Assembly: GCA_002506085.1 (NCBI GenBank)
Contig: DAWV01000007.1
Coordinates: 1 to 56,197, forward strand
Direction: 5' to 3'
From: Methanocorpusculaceae archaeon UBA425
GTDB lineage: Archaea; Halobacteriota; Methanomicrobia; Methanomicrobiales; Methanocorpusculaceae
DNA length: 56,197 bases
Position 1 is the stretch's first letter. Every line of letters begins with the position of its first letter. The notes below the pieces were generated by a model that was given only the letters and a program-made list of their open reading frames with translations, did no database searches and was not told the DNA's origin. The translations under genes were made by a program, and so were the position numbers. Positions 45,455-54,190 of the stretch are shown one piece after another.

Positions 45455-47878
45455 ATGATATCGCCAACAGAATTCGTCGACCAGCCGGTCATTCCCGGGA
45501 AAAACACCCCCCCTACAGATCAGCTCATCATTAACGGAAAAATATACCACTCCGATGAAAACTGTTATGGAGCCGGCTGGGGTTGGGATTCGGAAAAACG
45601 TGTTCTTTCCTTATACACATATCATGGAACGGCAATCAGCTGTTTTGGCAATCTTACCATCATCACCTCAGGTGCAGAAAATTCGATATCCTGCAGACAC
45701 GGTCCTGCAATTCATGTCAGAAACGGCGACCTGATTATCAGAGGAGACGGACCTCTTACTTTTGATGACTGTGAAACCGGCATCTTCGTTGAAATGGGAA
45801 AACTCCGGCTTATCTCGATACATGCCTCATTCTCTGTTGGAAAATGCGGCATAAATACAGACGGCAGCATCTCGGTTTCCGATTCAGCCATCAGTATACA
45901 ATCCAAAGATACGGGTATGAAAACCGGTGCTGAATCCGGTATTATCATAGACCGGACATCCGTTCATATCATAGCAGAAACCGTCGGAATTGACTGTGCG
46001 GGTAATTTTGCTTTCGACGGCGGCGGACAGATAATCGAGACCCCGCGCGGGACCGGGCTCCTTGTCCGGCTCGGGTCCTGCTCCCTTAAAAACGGTTTTT
46101 ACCGGGCTGCCTGCAAAGAGTTCGGGATCTATGTCAAGGACGGGGATTTGAATATTGAGTCCCTGACTGCCGAGATTAGTGCCGGGACCGGTATATTTGT
46201 CAACGGCTCCTTTTTTGGAAAAAGCCTGAATCTCTTCCTGAACGGAGAAGAGACCGGTCTGCACGTCTGCGGGAATACATGCAGTCTGACCTCGGGAAGT
46301 TGTGCGGTCTCGGGAAATATTGCATTATCTCTTGGTAATAATCTGATTTTATCGCAGATGAATGTCACAGCCGATGGCGAGCGAATTGGCATTTCAGCAG
46401 GCGGCAGCTATATTCAGGAAAAAAGCTGCGTTTCTGTTAGCGGCGGGGAGGAAATCGCCGTGAGTATTGGAACGAACATGACTTTTTCCGGACCAACCCT
46501 GAATATCCGGGGGTATGCCGGTCTTTTGACCGGAGGCAATCTGGATGTTTTGGACGGGAGTATAACTGCAGTAAATGAGGAGACCGCAATTGAAGTTCGC
46601 GGCACATTTGTCCAAAGAGCGGGCATGATCTGCGGGACAGGGATGAACGGGGACGGGATCCGGGTGTCAAAAAAGATGGAGATTCTCGGTGGAAGAATCG
46701 ATGCGGCAGGCAGCAATACCGGGCTTACTGCCCTTGAAGATTTTACCATCCGTGCCGGTCTGATGACTGCGTCAGGCAAGACAGGGATTCGGGTGGAAGG
46801 ATCCTTTTCCGGAGAGGGCGGCTACCTGACCTCATTCGGGGATGAGTTCGGTCTTTACGTATCAGGCAGGAACACGGTATTTGGTGATATCGTGGCAGAC
46901 ATAGCAGGTGATATTGCGGTGTATATCAGGGATTCCCTGAACATCTGCGGCGGGGCACTGCAGATATCCGGTCATTATGCAGGAATCTTCTCTGACAACG
47001 GAGATATACTGTTCGCGAACGGAATGCATGACATAACCGCGGATACCTATGGCATATTCGTAAAAAGCGGTTCGGTCTATGCACGGGGCGGAACACTCGG
47101 TATCAGGAATACGAATAATGCGGACAACTCATGCGGAATTTGTCTGGACTCAGGCGATTTCAACCTGACCGGAGCTCAGGTGACGATTATCGGCGGGACG
47201 GACGGAGTGAGGGGCGACAAAAGCAGGGTCTCGGTATGCAACTCAGGGCTGATGTCTGAGGGTGAGGTTTTTGGGATTTCAGTTCAGAATCTTCATTTCA
47301 TGACAGGGATGCTGACCGCTTATGGCAGAAAAGAAGCTCTGAGTCTTCTCAGCACGCCGGTCTGCGAACAGGATACCGTCACCATCTGTGGAAAATCCAG
47401 GGTCAGTGCCGAACCGGGTCCCTATGCTGATCAGAAGTATGTTCACCTGTATCCGAAGCATTCTGCCGGGCTTATCATTCCGGCAGCGGTCGAAAGTCTG
47501 GATGAAATCGTTCAATGGGTAGATGCGGCATTGCGTCCGAACGGTATTACGGAGTCCGTCATTTCCCGGATGACGCTGGTTATTGAAGAACTGTTTGTCA
47601 ATATCGTGAACTATGCCTACCCGAATGAACCCGGCTCGGTAACCTTTACACTGTATCTCGACTCCTGTCTGAAACTGATTATTTCCGATACCGGAGTGCC
47701 GTTTAACCCGCTGGAATCTGCAGAACCGGATCTTAGTGTGCCTATTGATGACCGGAAGATTGGAGGATGGGGTATTTTCCTTTCCCGAAAACTGACGGAC
47801 AAGATTACCTACGAACGGGTGAACGGAACAAATATCCTGACCGTTTACAAACAACTCTATGCCGAATGCCAAAAATAA
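45455..47878 (+). CDS. RsbW-type kinase (HATPase) fused to a large beta-solenoid
   Basis: An 807-residue protein. Residues about 70-640 are some 26 repeats of about 21-22 residues with the pattern TGI-x-V-x(3)-L and Gly turns (for example ETGIFVEMGKLRLIS, TGIRVEGSFSGEGG), as in right-handed beta-helices. There is no signal peptide or membrane span. Residues about 671-807 are an RsbW/SpoIIAB-type ATPase: N-box EELFVNIVNY (Glu712, Asn716), G1 box ISDTGVPF (Asp745) and G2 GGWGIFL (770-776), all intact. Such kinases phosphorylate STAS proteins; the STAS gene follows 15 nt later. The solenoid is probably the input or target-binding part (inference). I know of no named family with this build. Confidence 0.85.
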   Translation: MISPTEFVDQPVIPGKNTPPTDQLIINGKIYHSDENCYGAGWGWDSEKRVLSLYTYHGTAISCFGNLTIITSGAENSISCRHGPAIHVRNGDLIIRGDGPLTFDDCETGIFVEMGKLRLISIHASFSVGKCGINTDGSISVSDSAISIQSKDTGMKTGAESGIIIDRTSVHIIAETVGIDCAGNFAFDGGGQIIETPRGTGLLVRLGSCSLKNGFYRAACKEFGIYVKDGDLNIESLTAEISAGTGIFVNGSFFGKSLNLFLNGEETGLHVCGNTCSLTSGSCAVSGNIALSLGNNLILSQMNVTADGERIGISAGGSYIQEKSCVSVSGGEEIAVSIGTNMTFSGPTLNIRGYAGLLTGGNLDVLDGSITAVNEETAIEVRGTFVQRAGMICGTGMNGDGIRVSKKMEILGGRIDAAGSNTGLTALEDFTIRAGLMTASGKTGIRVEGSFSGEGGYLTSFGDEFGLYVSGRNTVFGDIVADIAGDIAVYIRDSLNICGGALQISGHYAGIFSDNGDILFANGMHDITADTYGIFVKSGSVYARGGTLGIRNTNNADNSCGICLDSGDFNLTGAQVTIIGGTDGVRGDKSRVSVCNSGLMSEGEVFGISVQNLHFMTGMLTAYGRKEALSLLSTPVCEQDTVTICGKSRVSAEPGPYADQKYVHLYPKHSAGLIIPAAVESLDEIVQWVDAALRPNGITESVISRMTLVIEELFVNIVNYAYPNEPGSVTFTLYLDSCLKLIISDTGVPFNPLESAEPDLSVPIDDRKIGGWGIFLSRKLTDKITYERVNGTNILTVYKQLYAECQK

Positions 47879-47893
47879 GGGAGAATGAAATTT

Positions 47894-48190
47894 ATGAAAA
47901 TCACAAAAACTGTTAATGAATCCAAACTAATTCTTGAACTGGACGGCAAACTGGATACACGAAGCGCTCCTGAGTTTCAGAGGTATGCCGAGTCATCCCT
48001 TGACGGGATCTCTGCCATTACGCTCAATTTTGCAAAACTAACCTACATGTCCAGTGTTGGTCTTTCGATTCTCCTGACCCTGAAAAAGAAGCTTGGTCCT
48101 GCAGGCACCTTGCAGATAATCAATGCCCATGGTCTGGTTCGTGAAGTCTTTGAGATCTCGGGGTTCGATGATCTTCTGGCAAAAAAGTAG
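47894..48190 (+). CDS. STAS domain protein (RsbV/SpoIIAA-type antagonist)
   Basis: A 98-residue single STAS domain. The phosphorylation loop reads KLTYMSSVGLSILLTLK, with Ser53 and Ser54 at the site used in RsbV and SpoIIAA. Its partner kinase would phosphorylate it, and the SpoIIE-type phosphatase, encoded convergently 42 nt away, would remove the phosphate. I chose ATG 47894 over 47885: the Shine-Dalgarno-like AAGGGAG (47877-47883) touches the first ATG but is well spaced from the second. Co-transcribed with the solenoid-kinase gene. Confidence 0.9.
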   Translation: MKITKTVNESKLILELDGKLDTRSAPEFQRYAESSLDGISAITLNFAKLTYMSSVGLSILLTLKKKLGPAGTLQIINAHGLVREVFEISGFDDLLAKK

Positions 48191-48232
48191 GTAAGAAAAT
48201 CCGTTTTGTGAGGAACACTCCCTTTTTCTTAT

Positions 48233-49681
48233 TTATTCTCCGGTGTATCTGACAGCGAGCATGGTCATATCGTCAGGATGTTCGCTTCCCCCGGTAAAGA
48301 CGCTGACATCTTCCAATACTGCCGTAATCATATTTTCCGGATTGTCTGAGCTCTGCACAATCGAAAGGAGCCGGTCCATTCCGTACAGTTCACCATTTTT
48401 ATTCTGCGCCTCCGTTACCCCGTCGGTATACATAAACAGTGTATCATTTCTTTTCAGAACGATTCGCTGATCAGTGTATTTATGATTCATGATTCCAAGT
48501 CCGGGCGCTTTTAGACAGTCAAGCGGGTCGCAGGTTCCTAGTGTGCAGAGTATCGGGGGATTATGTCCGGCACATGAGTAGGTGAACCCGCCGGTTGTGA
48601 GGTCAAGCAGCCCCAGGAAGGCCGTAACGAACCTGCAGGTGTCATTGTTTTCCATAATTTCCCGGTTAACAAAGGTGAACATCCTGCCTGGTTGGGAGAA
48701 TAATGTCCGGACGGACATCTTGATCATGGTTTTGACACGCATCATCACGAGTGCTGCAGAAATACCTTTGCCCGATACATCGGCAATGACAAAGGCGAGT
48801 TGGTGGTCCCCGATACGGATAATATCATAGAAGTCTCCTCCGACTCCATCTGATTCAGAGATTGATGCGAATATCTCTGCTCCCGGGATGTTCTCAAATA
48901 GTGCGGGTGACGGGAGAATGCTCGACTGCAGATCATGTGCAATGCTCATCTCTTCATCGATATGGATCTGTTTGATGGTCTTTTTTACCCCGTAAAAAAC
49001 CTGCATATAGAGCAGGATAATCATGATGAAGAAAATCGTTTTGGTTGTTATTTCCGGGATAAAAAGTATGTTCCCTTCCTGACTGTTCCACAGACTGCAG
49101 ATAACTGCAGAGGTCAGAAAGACGGTGATGGGGATGAACATGACAGTATGAAAATTCCCCCGCAGGTCTCTGTTTGTTTCCTGCATTGTTTTCATTAGGA
49201 AACGAATAGTCAGAGCCAGACAGATTGCGAGCATTATGACGATCAAAACGCAAGATCCAAACTTCTGCAGATAGAGACTCCAGGGGTGGATTATACGAAA
49301 GAGACTAAACGCCAGATCACAACTGCTCAGACCGATAAAAAGAATAAATGATGCTATGAAGAGTTTGGAAGATGCGGTTCCGCGATATAGCCGCCATGAC
49401 ATAAAAAGAAACCAGACACCGAAGACTGTTACAAACAGACCGTCTGCAATAAAAGATATGTAATCATATCCGATTGGTATGAGAAAGACACATGCCTCGT
49501 AGATTATATCAACCAAAGAGGTGAGAACAACGAGTGTCAGAAATCCTGCTGTCCAGAGTATTACCGTGTGCGGACGGGAATATCTTCGTGTGAGGGTCAG
49601 ATTCACCATGGCCACACAAAATACCCAAACGAGTGCCATTATACACATGGAACTTATCCAATTCAGGAGAAAATCATTCAT
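48233..49681 (-). CDS. Membrane-bound SpoIIE/RsbU-type PP2C phosphatase
   Basis: A 482-residue protein. The first 230 residues contain about seven to eight membrane spans (for example 9-30, 38-60, 80-96, 108-127, 143-163, 180-197, 216-232) with no known ligand motif. A short linker helix, EEMSIAHDLQSSILP (243-257), is typical of SpoIIE-type enzymes. The phosphatase domain has VGGDFYDII (about 280-288), FVIADVSGKGISAALVMMR (298-316) and MYTDGVTEAQN, the metal-binding acids of the PP2C family. It should sense a signal in the membrane and dephosphorylate the STAS protein. Convergent with the STAS gene. Confidence 0.9.
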   Translation of the reverse strand: MNDFLLNWISSMCIMALVWVFCVAMVNLTLTRRYSRPHTVILWTAGFLTLVVLTSLVDIIYEACVFLIPIGYDYISFIADGLFVTVFGVWFLFMSWRLYRGTASSKLFIASFILFIGLSSCDLAFSLFRIIHPWSLYLQKFGSCVLIVIMLAICLALTIRFLMKTMQETNRDLRGNFHTVMFIPITVFLTSAVICSLWNSQEGNILFIPEITTKTIFFIMIILLYMQVFYGVKKTIKQIHIDEEMSIAHDLQSSILPSPALFENIPGAEIFASISESDGVGGDFYDIIRIGDHQLAFVIADVSGKGISAALVMMRVKTMIKMSVRTLFSQPGRMFTFVNREIMENNDTCRFVTAFLGLLDLTTGGFTYSCAGHNPPILCTLGTCDPLDCLKAPGLGIMNHKYTDQRIVLKRNDTLFMYTDGVTEAQNKNGELYGMDRLLSIVQSSDNPENMITAVLEDVSVFTGGSEHPDDMTMLAVRYTGE

Positions 49682-49754
49682 ATACCATCATAGTATGCAA
49701 TAGGTGGGGTTAACAGATAATATTTTACTTTTTACTTCCGGAAAAAGTAATTTT

Positions 49755-49821
49755 GTTAGGACTTACGCGATGCTGGGGGCATCCAAAATTGAATCCACAC
49801 CGACACCGCGTACGTCCTAAC
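49755..49821. repeat. 67-bp element with 15-bp terminal inverted repeats
   Basis: GTTAGGACTTACGCG (49755-49769) is inversely repeated at 49807-49821 (14 of 15 bases match), around 37 bases. The end sequence resembles the TTAGGACTTACGC ends seen in some insertion sequences and their short derivatives, so this may be a MITE or IS relic. It also lies just downstream of the flavodoxin-like operon and could act as its terminator hairpin. The family link is from memory and not checked. Confidence 0.5.
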
Positions 49822-49846
49822 TAAAAAGAGCGTGAGTGAAAAAATG

Positions 49847-50344
49847 TTACTTCGGGTTTTCCCCGATGAACGCAAGAATCTCCGTCAGATTCTCTTCCTT
49901 GATAAAATCCCCGCCGTTCCGGAGAACATCGACAAGTTTTTTGTCCTCTTCTGTTTTGATTCCTGCTTTTTCCACGGATGATGCCAGCATACTCATGATT
50001 TTTCTGTTGATGACGCCAAGTTTCTCCGGTGCAACGCCGCCCTGCAGATAAAAAAACGGAATATCCGTGATTTTATTGTCTGTTTTCAGCTTGGGCAGAA
50101 TTTTTTCATCAGGGATACTGATGCCTACAGCGGCAGCGCCTTTCACGGAATACTGCTTTACCGCTTTCGCATATCCGCGAATCTTTCCCGCATGGATCCA
50201 TCCGAGGAAAAACACCTCGTCGCCTGTCTTCAGCTGATCCTTTACCGTCTCCAGTTCATATGCAGGAAGCCCGGTCTTTTCGCTCAGCATTTCCGCATAT
50301 CTCTGCGTAAATCCTGTGTTCGATTCATAAACGATAGCTTTCAT
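49847..50344 (-). CDS. Flavodoxin-like protein, copy 1
   Basis: A 165-residue flavodoxin-fold protein. The FMN phosphate loop is IVYESNTGFTQRYAEMLSEK (residues 4-23), and the second loop region is VFFLGWIHAGKIRGYAKAVK. The last part has NGGDFIKEENLTEIL, shared with the next copy. It may carry electrons or bind FMN; the target is unknown. It is 76 nt downstream of the second copy on the same strand, with its own weak ribosome site, and is the last gene of the DUF2975-XRE operon. Confidence 0.8.
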   Translation of the reverse strand: MKAIVYESNTGFTQRYAEMLSEKTGLPAYELETVKDQLKTGDEVFFLGWIHAGKIRGYAKAVKQYSVKGAAAVGISIPDEKILPKLKTDNKITDIPFFYLQGGVAPEKLGVINRKIMSMLASSVEKAGIKTEEDKKLVDVLRNGGDFIKEENLTEILAFIGENPK

Positions 50345-50420
50345 GATTCATCCGATACGTCACAGGACGCACCCGGCATCCCCTGATGTATGCAGATAGT
50401 GATATTGCAGGCAGAGAAAA

Positions 50421-50930
50421 TTATTGTTGCGGTATCCGTAATTTTTCCCCGATGAAGGCAAGAATCTCCGTCAGATTCTCTGCCCGGACAAAATCACCGC
50501 CGTTCCAGATAATATTGATTACTTTTCGGTCCCCTTCCTTCTTCAAAACAGCTTTGTCCAGGCTCCGTGCCGTCATTTCGAGAATCCTCCTTTTGATGGT
50601 ACTCAGTCTTTCCGGGGCGACCCCTCCCTGCAGATAAAAGAGCGGAATATCGGAAATCCGGTTATTCTGCTTCAGTTGAGGAATTGTCGTCTCATCCGGG
50701 GACAGGATGCCGACCGCAGCGACACCTTCCACCGAATAGAGTTTTGCGGCTTTGGCATATCCGCGGATTTTACCCGAACAGATCCATCCAAGGAAAAACA
50801 CCTCGTCTCCTTTGTCCAGTTCATCCTTTGCATTCTCCAGAAGATATGCAGGCAGTCCGGTCTTTTCGCTCAGCATATAGGCATATTTCTGCGTAAATCC
50901 TGTGTTCGATTCGTAAACGATAGCTTTCAT
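50421..50930 (-). CDS. Flavodoxin-like protein, copy 2
   Basis: A 169-residue paralogue of copy 1. It has the same loop as IVYESNTGFTQKYAYMLSEK and VFFLGWICSGKIRGYAKAAK. The main differences are in the middle, from residue 75 on. It overlaps the stop of the XRE regulator by 4 nt (ATGA), so it is surely in that operon. Tandem duplication within an operon of bacterial look suggests a horizontally gained set. The electron donor or acceptor cannot be told. Confidence 0.8.
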   Translation of the reverse strand: MKAIVYESNTGFTQKYAYMLSEKTGLPAYLLENAKDELDKGDEVFFLGWICSGKIRGYAKAAKLYSVEGVAAVGILSPDETTIPQLKQNNRISDIPLFYLQGGVAPERLSTIKRRILEMTARSLDKAVLKKEGDRKVINIIWNGGDFVRAENLTEILAFIGEKLRIPQQ

Positions 50931-51148
50931 GCATCCTCCTTTTTCGTCCGCTGATACTCAAGGATGTCTCCCGGCTGGCAATCCAGCACATCACAGATGG
51001 CATCCAGTGTGGAAAAGCGAATCGCACTTACTTTACCTGTTTTGATGTTTGAGAGATTGACATTTGCGATGCCAACCTTTGCCGCAAGTTCGTTCAGGGA
51101 AATCTTGCGGTCGGCCATCACGCGGTCCAGTCGTAAAATAATCGCCAT
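50927..51148 (-). CDS. Small XRE-family HTH regulator
   Basis: A 73-residue protein that is a single Cro/C1-type helix-turn-helix (YozG-like): ISLNELAAKVGIANVNLSNIKTGKVSAIRFSTLDAICDVL, then CQPGDILEY. It begins directly after the stop of the DUF2975 gene and overlaps the flavodoxin-like gene by 4 nt. In Firmicutes DUF2975 membrane proteins are very often paired with exactly this kind of regulator, which supports the pair and suggests it came from bacteria. The likely targets include its own promoter. Confidence 0.88.
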   Translation of the reverse strand: MAIILRLDRVMADRKISLNELAAKVGIANVNLSNIKTGKVSAIRFSTLDAICDVLDCQPGDILEYQRTKKEDA

Positions 51149-51625
51149 TTACATCGTCTCGTCGGACTGCTTCTGCAGAAGTCTGCCGTATTCGAAGATG
51201 AGGGCAAGACAGTAGAAGATGACGGCGAAGACAATCCCGGATAACTCGAATGAGACGGACGCATCCGATTGAGGTGCGAGGATTTCCAGGAGAAGCAGCT
51301 CGACCGGGGGGACGATTATCGTGAAGGAAAGCATCAGAAGTGAAATGAACTTCAGATAAAGGGTGTGTTTCGGGGAAAACGGCGTGTAATCCCGCCAGAT
51401 GTTCCGAAACATCATCACGGCAAGAAACAGCATGCCGGCGATGATGAGATTGCCGAGGATTTCTCCGGCGGTGCGGGCGGTCTCTTCTCCGGTCGGTCCG
51501 CTCATGAGGGAGTAGATGTCAAATCCTGTCGCGACAAGGCAGAGGATGAGAAGGACCAGCAGAATTATCGAAAGAATTCTGCCGGCTGTCTGTATGTTCT
51601 GGATGAGTATATTCATGTGACTCAT
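51149..51625 (-). CDS. DUF2975 membrane protein
   Basis: A protein of about 158 residues with four membrane spans (about 14-38, 59-79, 98-121, 132-152), typical of the DUF2975 family. The function is unknown. I use ATG 51625; the frame is open to a TTG at 51643, and another ATG lies at 51616. The promoter side (51630-51680) has TATA-like CATATAATT on the minus strand and two ACGATA boxes, possible operator sites for the XRE protein. First gene of the operon. Confidence 0.8.
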   Translation of the reverse strand: MSHMNILIQNIQTAGRILSIILLVLLILCLVATGFDIYSLMSGPTGEETARTAGEILGNLIIAGMLFLAVMMFRNIWRDYTPFSPKHTLYLKFISLLMLSFTIIVPPVELLLLEILAPQSDASVSFELSGIVFAVIFYCLALIFEYGRLLQKQSDETM

Positions 51626-51687
51626 ATTACTATCTATCGTCAATATATTAATGTTTATCGTTAAAAATTATATGACGAACATTTATC

Positions 51688-52851
51688 TTAGAATTCCATG
51701 AGGGTCTTTTGCTGCCGGATGTCTTTCAGGAGGGAGAGGCGGGGAATCCAGAATGATGTTCCGAGTTTCTGTGATGCGGAGGTAAGTGCCTCGGCGAGAG
51801 TGCCGGTTTTGTCAGGGCTGCCCGCAAGCGAGTTGTGGGCCGATTCCCGGATGACCCATGTCCCGAGGGGTGCCCAGTATTCGCCGGAGATATCCCGGAT
51901 GCAGATTACGCGGGCGCATCGTCCGATGCTTTTCAGATATTCGAGCACGGCGAGACGTGCCGAGTAGTAGGCTCCGCCGATAGGGGAGTATTTGGTTTTG
52001 GTGAGACCTTTCTCTCCGTCGACGACGACAGTCTCCTCGTCTTCCGACCAGAGAGAGTGTTTCTGCCAGCGTTCGAGCATCTCGAAGCGCCAGTCATTTC
52101 CGGGAATGAGGATAAAGCAGAGCGTATTGCCGTAGAGTGTTCCGGAGAATACCTGATACTCCGGCAAAGCCGGCATACGGACGATATCACGTTTGTATGA
52201 GGAGGAGAGCATCTCGTCCGTGGCCGTAATCGCCCAGCGGGTGGGGACGACCCGGCGTTTTACGCCGAGGAGACCTGCTGTCAGGAGGTTGGTGATTTTG
52301 TAGACATCGGTCCCGTTCTCGAACATGATTCGTGCGGCATCGCCGGCTTTGAGGTCGGTGTCCGAGGTGCATCTGTCGACGATCCGGGATACTTTTGCAT
52401 TGTCGATGACATCGAGTTTTTTCATGGCGCCGGACATGCCGACTGGTGTGACGGTTCCGTCGAAGTCTATGCTGAATGAGACGGGTTTTTCAAAGGCGAC
52501 TTCGATGTCGAGGGGCGTGCCGGAGAGTGCGATTTCCTGGACTTTGCCGACGTCCGGGATTTTTACGTCGAGGTCGGAGCCTCCGCGGATTGTCCGGGAC
52601 CGGACCGAGACGATGTCGTCGATGGAGAATCCCTGACGGACCCAATCCAAGGGATTGTCGCTGTCGTTTATCATGAGGGGACCGCCGACTACCCGCGGGT
52701 ATCCATAACTTCCTACAAAAACGGAGGGAGATGCCCCCATGTATTCGGATACGGGGCGTGTGTCTTTGAGGGCGTGGAATCTGCGGGTGATGGGGCAGCT
52801 GGGCAGCCCGCAGAGTCCTTTTCCTTTGCATACGGCACACTGGGATGGCAT
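51688..52851 (-). CDS. nreA: Archaeal DNA repair protein NreA
   Basis: A 387-residue member of the archaeal Nre family. The N-terminal zinc finger is CAVCKGKGLCGLPSCP (residues 4-19); the central domain holds SPSVFVGSYGYPRVVGGPL. The last seven residues, QKTLMEF, are a PCNA-interaction (PIP) motif of the form QxxLxxF, the hallmark of NreA. Haloarchaeal studies link it to repair of DNA damage. It stands alone, with the DUF2975 operon following on the same strand, 62 nt away, and a long non-coding gap upstream. Confidence 0.93.
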   Translation of the reverse strand: MPSQCAVCKGKGLCGLPSCPITRRFHALKDTRPVSEYMGASPSVFVGSYGYPRVVGGPLMINDSDNPLDWVRQGFSIDDIVSVRSRTIRGGSDLDVKIPDVGKVQEIALSGTPLDIEVAFEKPVSFSIDFDGTVTPVGMSGAMKKLDVIDNAKVSRIVDRCTSDTDLKAGDAARIMFENGTDVYKITNLLTAGLLGVKRRVVPTRWAITATDEMLSSSYKRDIVRMPALPEYQVFSGTLYGNTLCFILIPGNDWRFEMLERWQKHSLWSEDEETVVVDGEKGLTKTKYSPIGGAYYSARLAVLEYLKSIGRCARVICIRDISGEYWAPLGTWVIRESAHNSLAGSPDKTGTLAEALTSASQKLGTSFWIPRLSLLKDIRQQKTLMEF

Positions 52852-53478
52852 TATTGTTTAGGTATTGGTGCTGCAGGGATTAGGTTTTTCCCTCTCACTC
52901 TTTGAGGAGGCGACACGGACCCGCCCTGCTTTTTCATCCCGGCAGCATAAAGAGCGCGCAACCCGGGGGCTTTATTATGACGAAATCAGGACATAAAAAA
53001 GGTATCTGGTATATACCATATTCGTTTTGCCCAGGAGTATAATTCTCTCTCCATGGGGAGATTGCTTGTTTAAAAGAGTATATATACCAGATTTCAGATT
53101 GAATATGCTGATAAATAACGAATGTGTCGGGGAAATTTTCAGTAATGTCTCAATTTGTATCCCCACACGTCAGAAATAATTAAATATACACCCAGTATAA
53201 TATCTGGTTGAGGATAGGGGTTTGTTTACACCTACCTTGTTTATCCTACTCTAATTTTATTGATGTGTGTGGATAACGAATAGTAAGCAATTAGTAAATT
53301 CCGGCGGCGGACATGCCTGGTGTGGTGGCATGCCCCCTTGCTGAAAATATTCAGTCTTTTTTTTTTGAGCTGCTGTTGTGCGGGTGTCCGGTCATCCGGT
53401 TCTGTTTCGCTTTTCATGAACCGGCCGGCAGGAAATATGTCAGGAACGATGGATATATTTTCTTCGCACTCACTAGTT
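52852..53478. other. Gap with inverted repeats between nreA and a GNAT gene
   Basis: No gene seen in 627 nt. There is an inverted repeat TCTGGTATATA (53005-53015) and TATATACCAGA (53081-53091), with a related TATCTGGT near 53200. A hairpin CATGCC (53312-53317) with GGCATG (53327-53332) is followed by a long T run near 53355, a possible terminator. A TATA-like GATATATTTT (53451-53460) is the likely promoter of the acetyltransferase gene and would give an almost leaderless message. Confidence 0.45.
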
Positions 53479-54009
53479 ATGCTTATGATTAGAACATCAC
53501 CGTCGGTCAGATTTATTCCCCTGCAGGAGTCGGAACTGGGGAGGATTAATGAGTTGTCCAACCTTCCCGAAATCGCCGAACATTTTGAAACGATTCCCCC
53601 GGTCCCGATAGAAGTGACGAAGGCAAACTGGGTCTATGTTCAAAACGGGCTTATGTCGCTCTGGGGAATTCATGCAGACGGCAAAATCATCGGCGGGGCG
53701 GGATTTTATTCCCAGCCGCCCGGAACCAGACTTTCGCACAGTGCGGTCTTTTTCCTCTATATAGAAAAGGCATACTGGGGGAAAGGGATCGGCAGAAAGG
53801 CAATAGCATTTCTTGAGGATGAGGTGAAAAACAGGGGATTTGTCCGAATGGAATGTATGGTTGCAGATACGAATCCGCGGGCGGTCCGTTTGTATGAAGA
53901 GATGGGATATCAGCTGGAAGGTGTGAAAAAGGGGGCTTTCCTGATTGACGGGAAGTATGCGGATCTTAAACTGATGGGGAAGGTGTTTCCTCATGATACC
54001 ATGAAGTAA
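53479..54009 (+). CDS. GNAT family N-acetyltransferase (RimJ/RimL-like)
   Basis: About 176 residues: a single GNAT domain with FFLYIEKAYWGKGIGRKAIA (acetyl-CoA loop) and NPRAVRLYEEMGYQLEG, as in RimJ/RimL- and SpeG-type enzymes, which acetylate proteins or small amines. The frame stays open much further upstream (from 53320), but that part is not family-like. ATG 53479 fits the promoter; ATG 53485 is also possible. It lies alone between the nreA gap and the repeat-rich region. Confidence 0.85.
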   Translation: MLMIRTSPSVRFIPLQESELGRINELSNLPEIAEHFETIPPVPIEVTKANWVYVQNGLMSLWGIHADGKIIGGAGFYSQPPGTRLSHSAVFFLYIEKAYWGKGIGRKAIAFLEDEVKNRGFVRMECMVADTNPRAVRLYEEMGYQLEGVKKGAFLIDGKYADLKLMGKVFPHDTMK

Positions 54010-54030
54010 TTCTTCAAAGAGATGACAAGG

Positions 54031-54113
54031 GTGAGCCGATAGGCTCGCTCTCAGCGGAGGCGGGACGCCCCTAAGGGCGGCCTTAGCTGAGCAAATCTCT
54101 GATTTGCGACCAA
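54031..54113 (+). repeat. Left arm of an 83-bp inverted repeat
   Basis: This arm and 54822-54904 are reverse complements over 83 bp with two mismatches. Inside each arm are small palindromes: GCCCCTAAGGGC and CAAATCTCTGATTTG. TTTGCGACCAA is repeated directly at 54103-54113 and 54122-54132. An outer part resembles the short segment at 14771-14793. Confidence 0.85.
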
Positions 54114-54190
54114 ACAGAATGTTTGCGACCAAGTTTTCGAAGGAAACTTGCGACTGAGGGAACGGGTCACCTCCCCCCCTAAGGCGAGCC

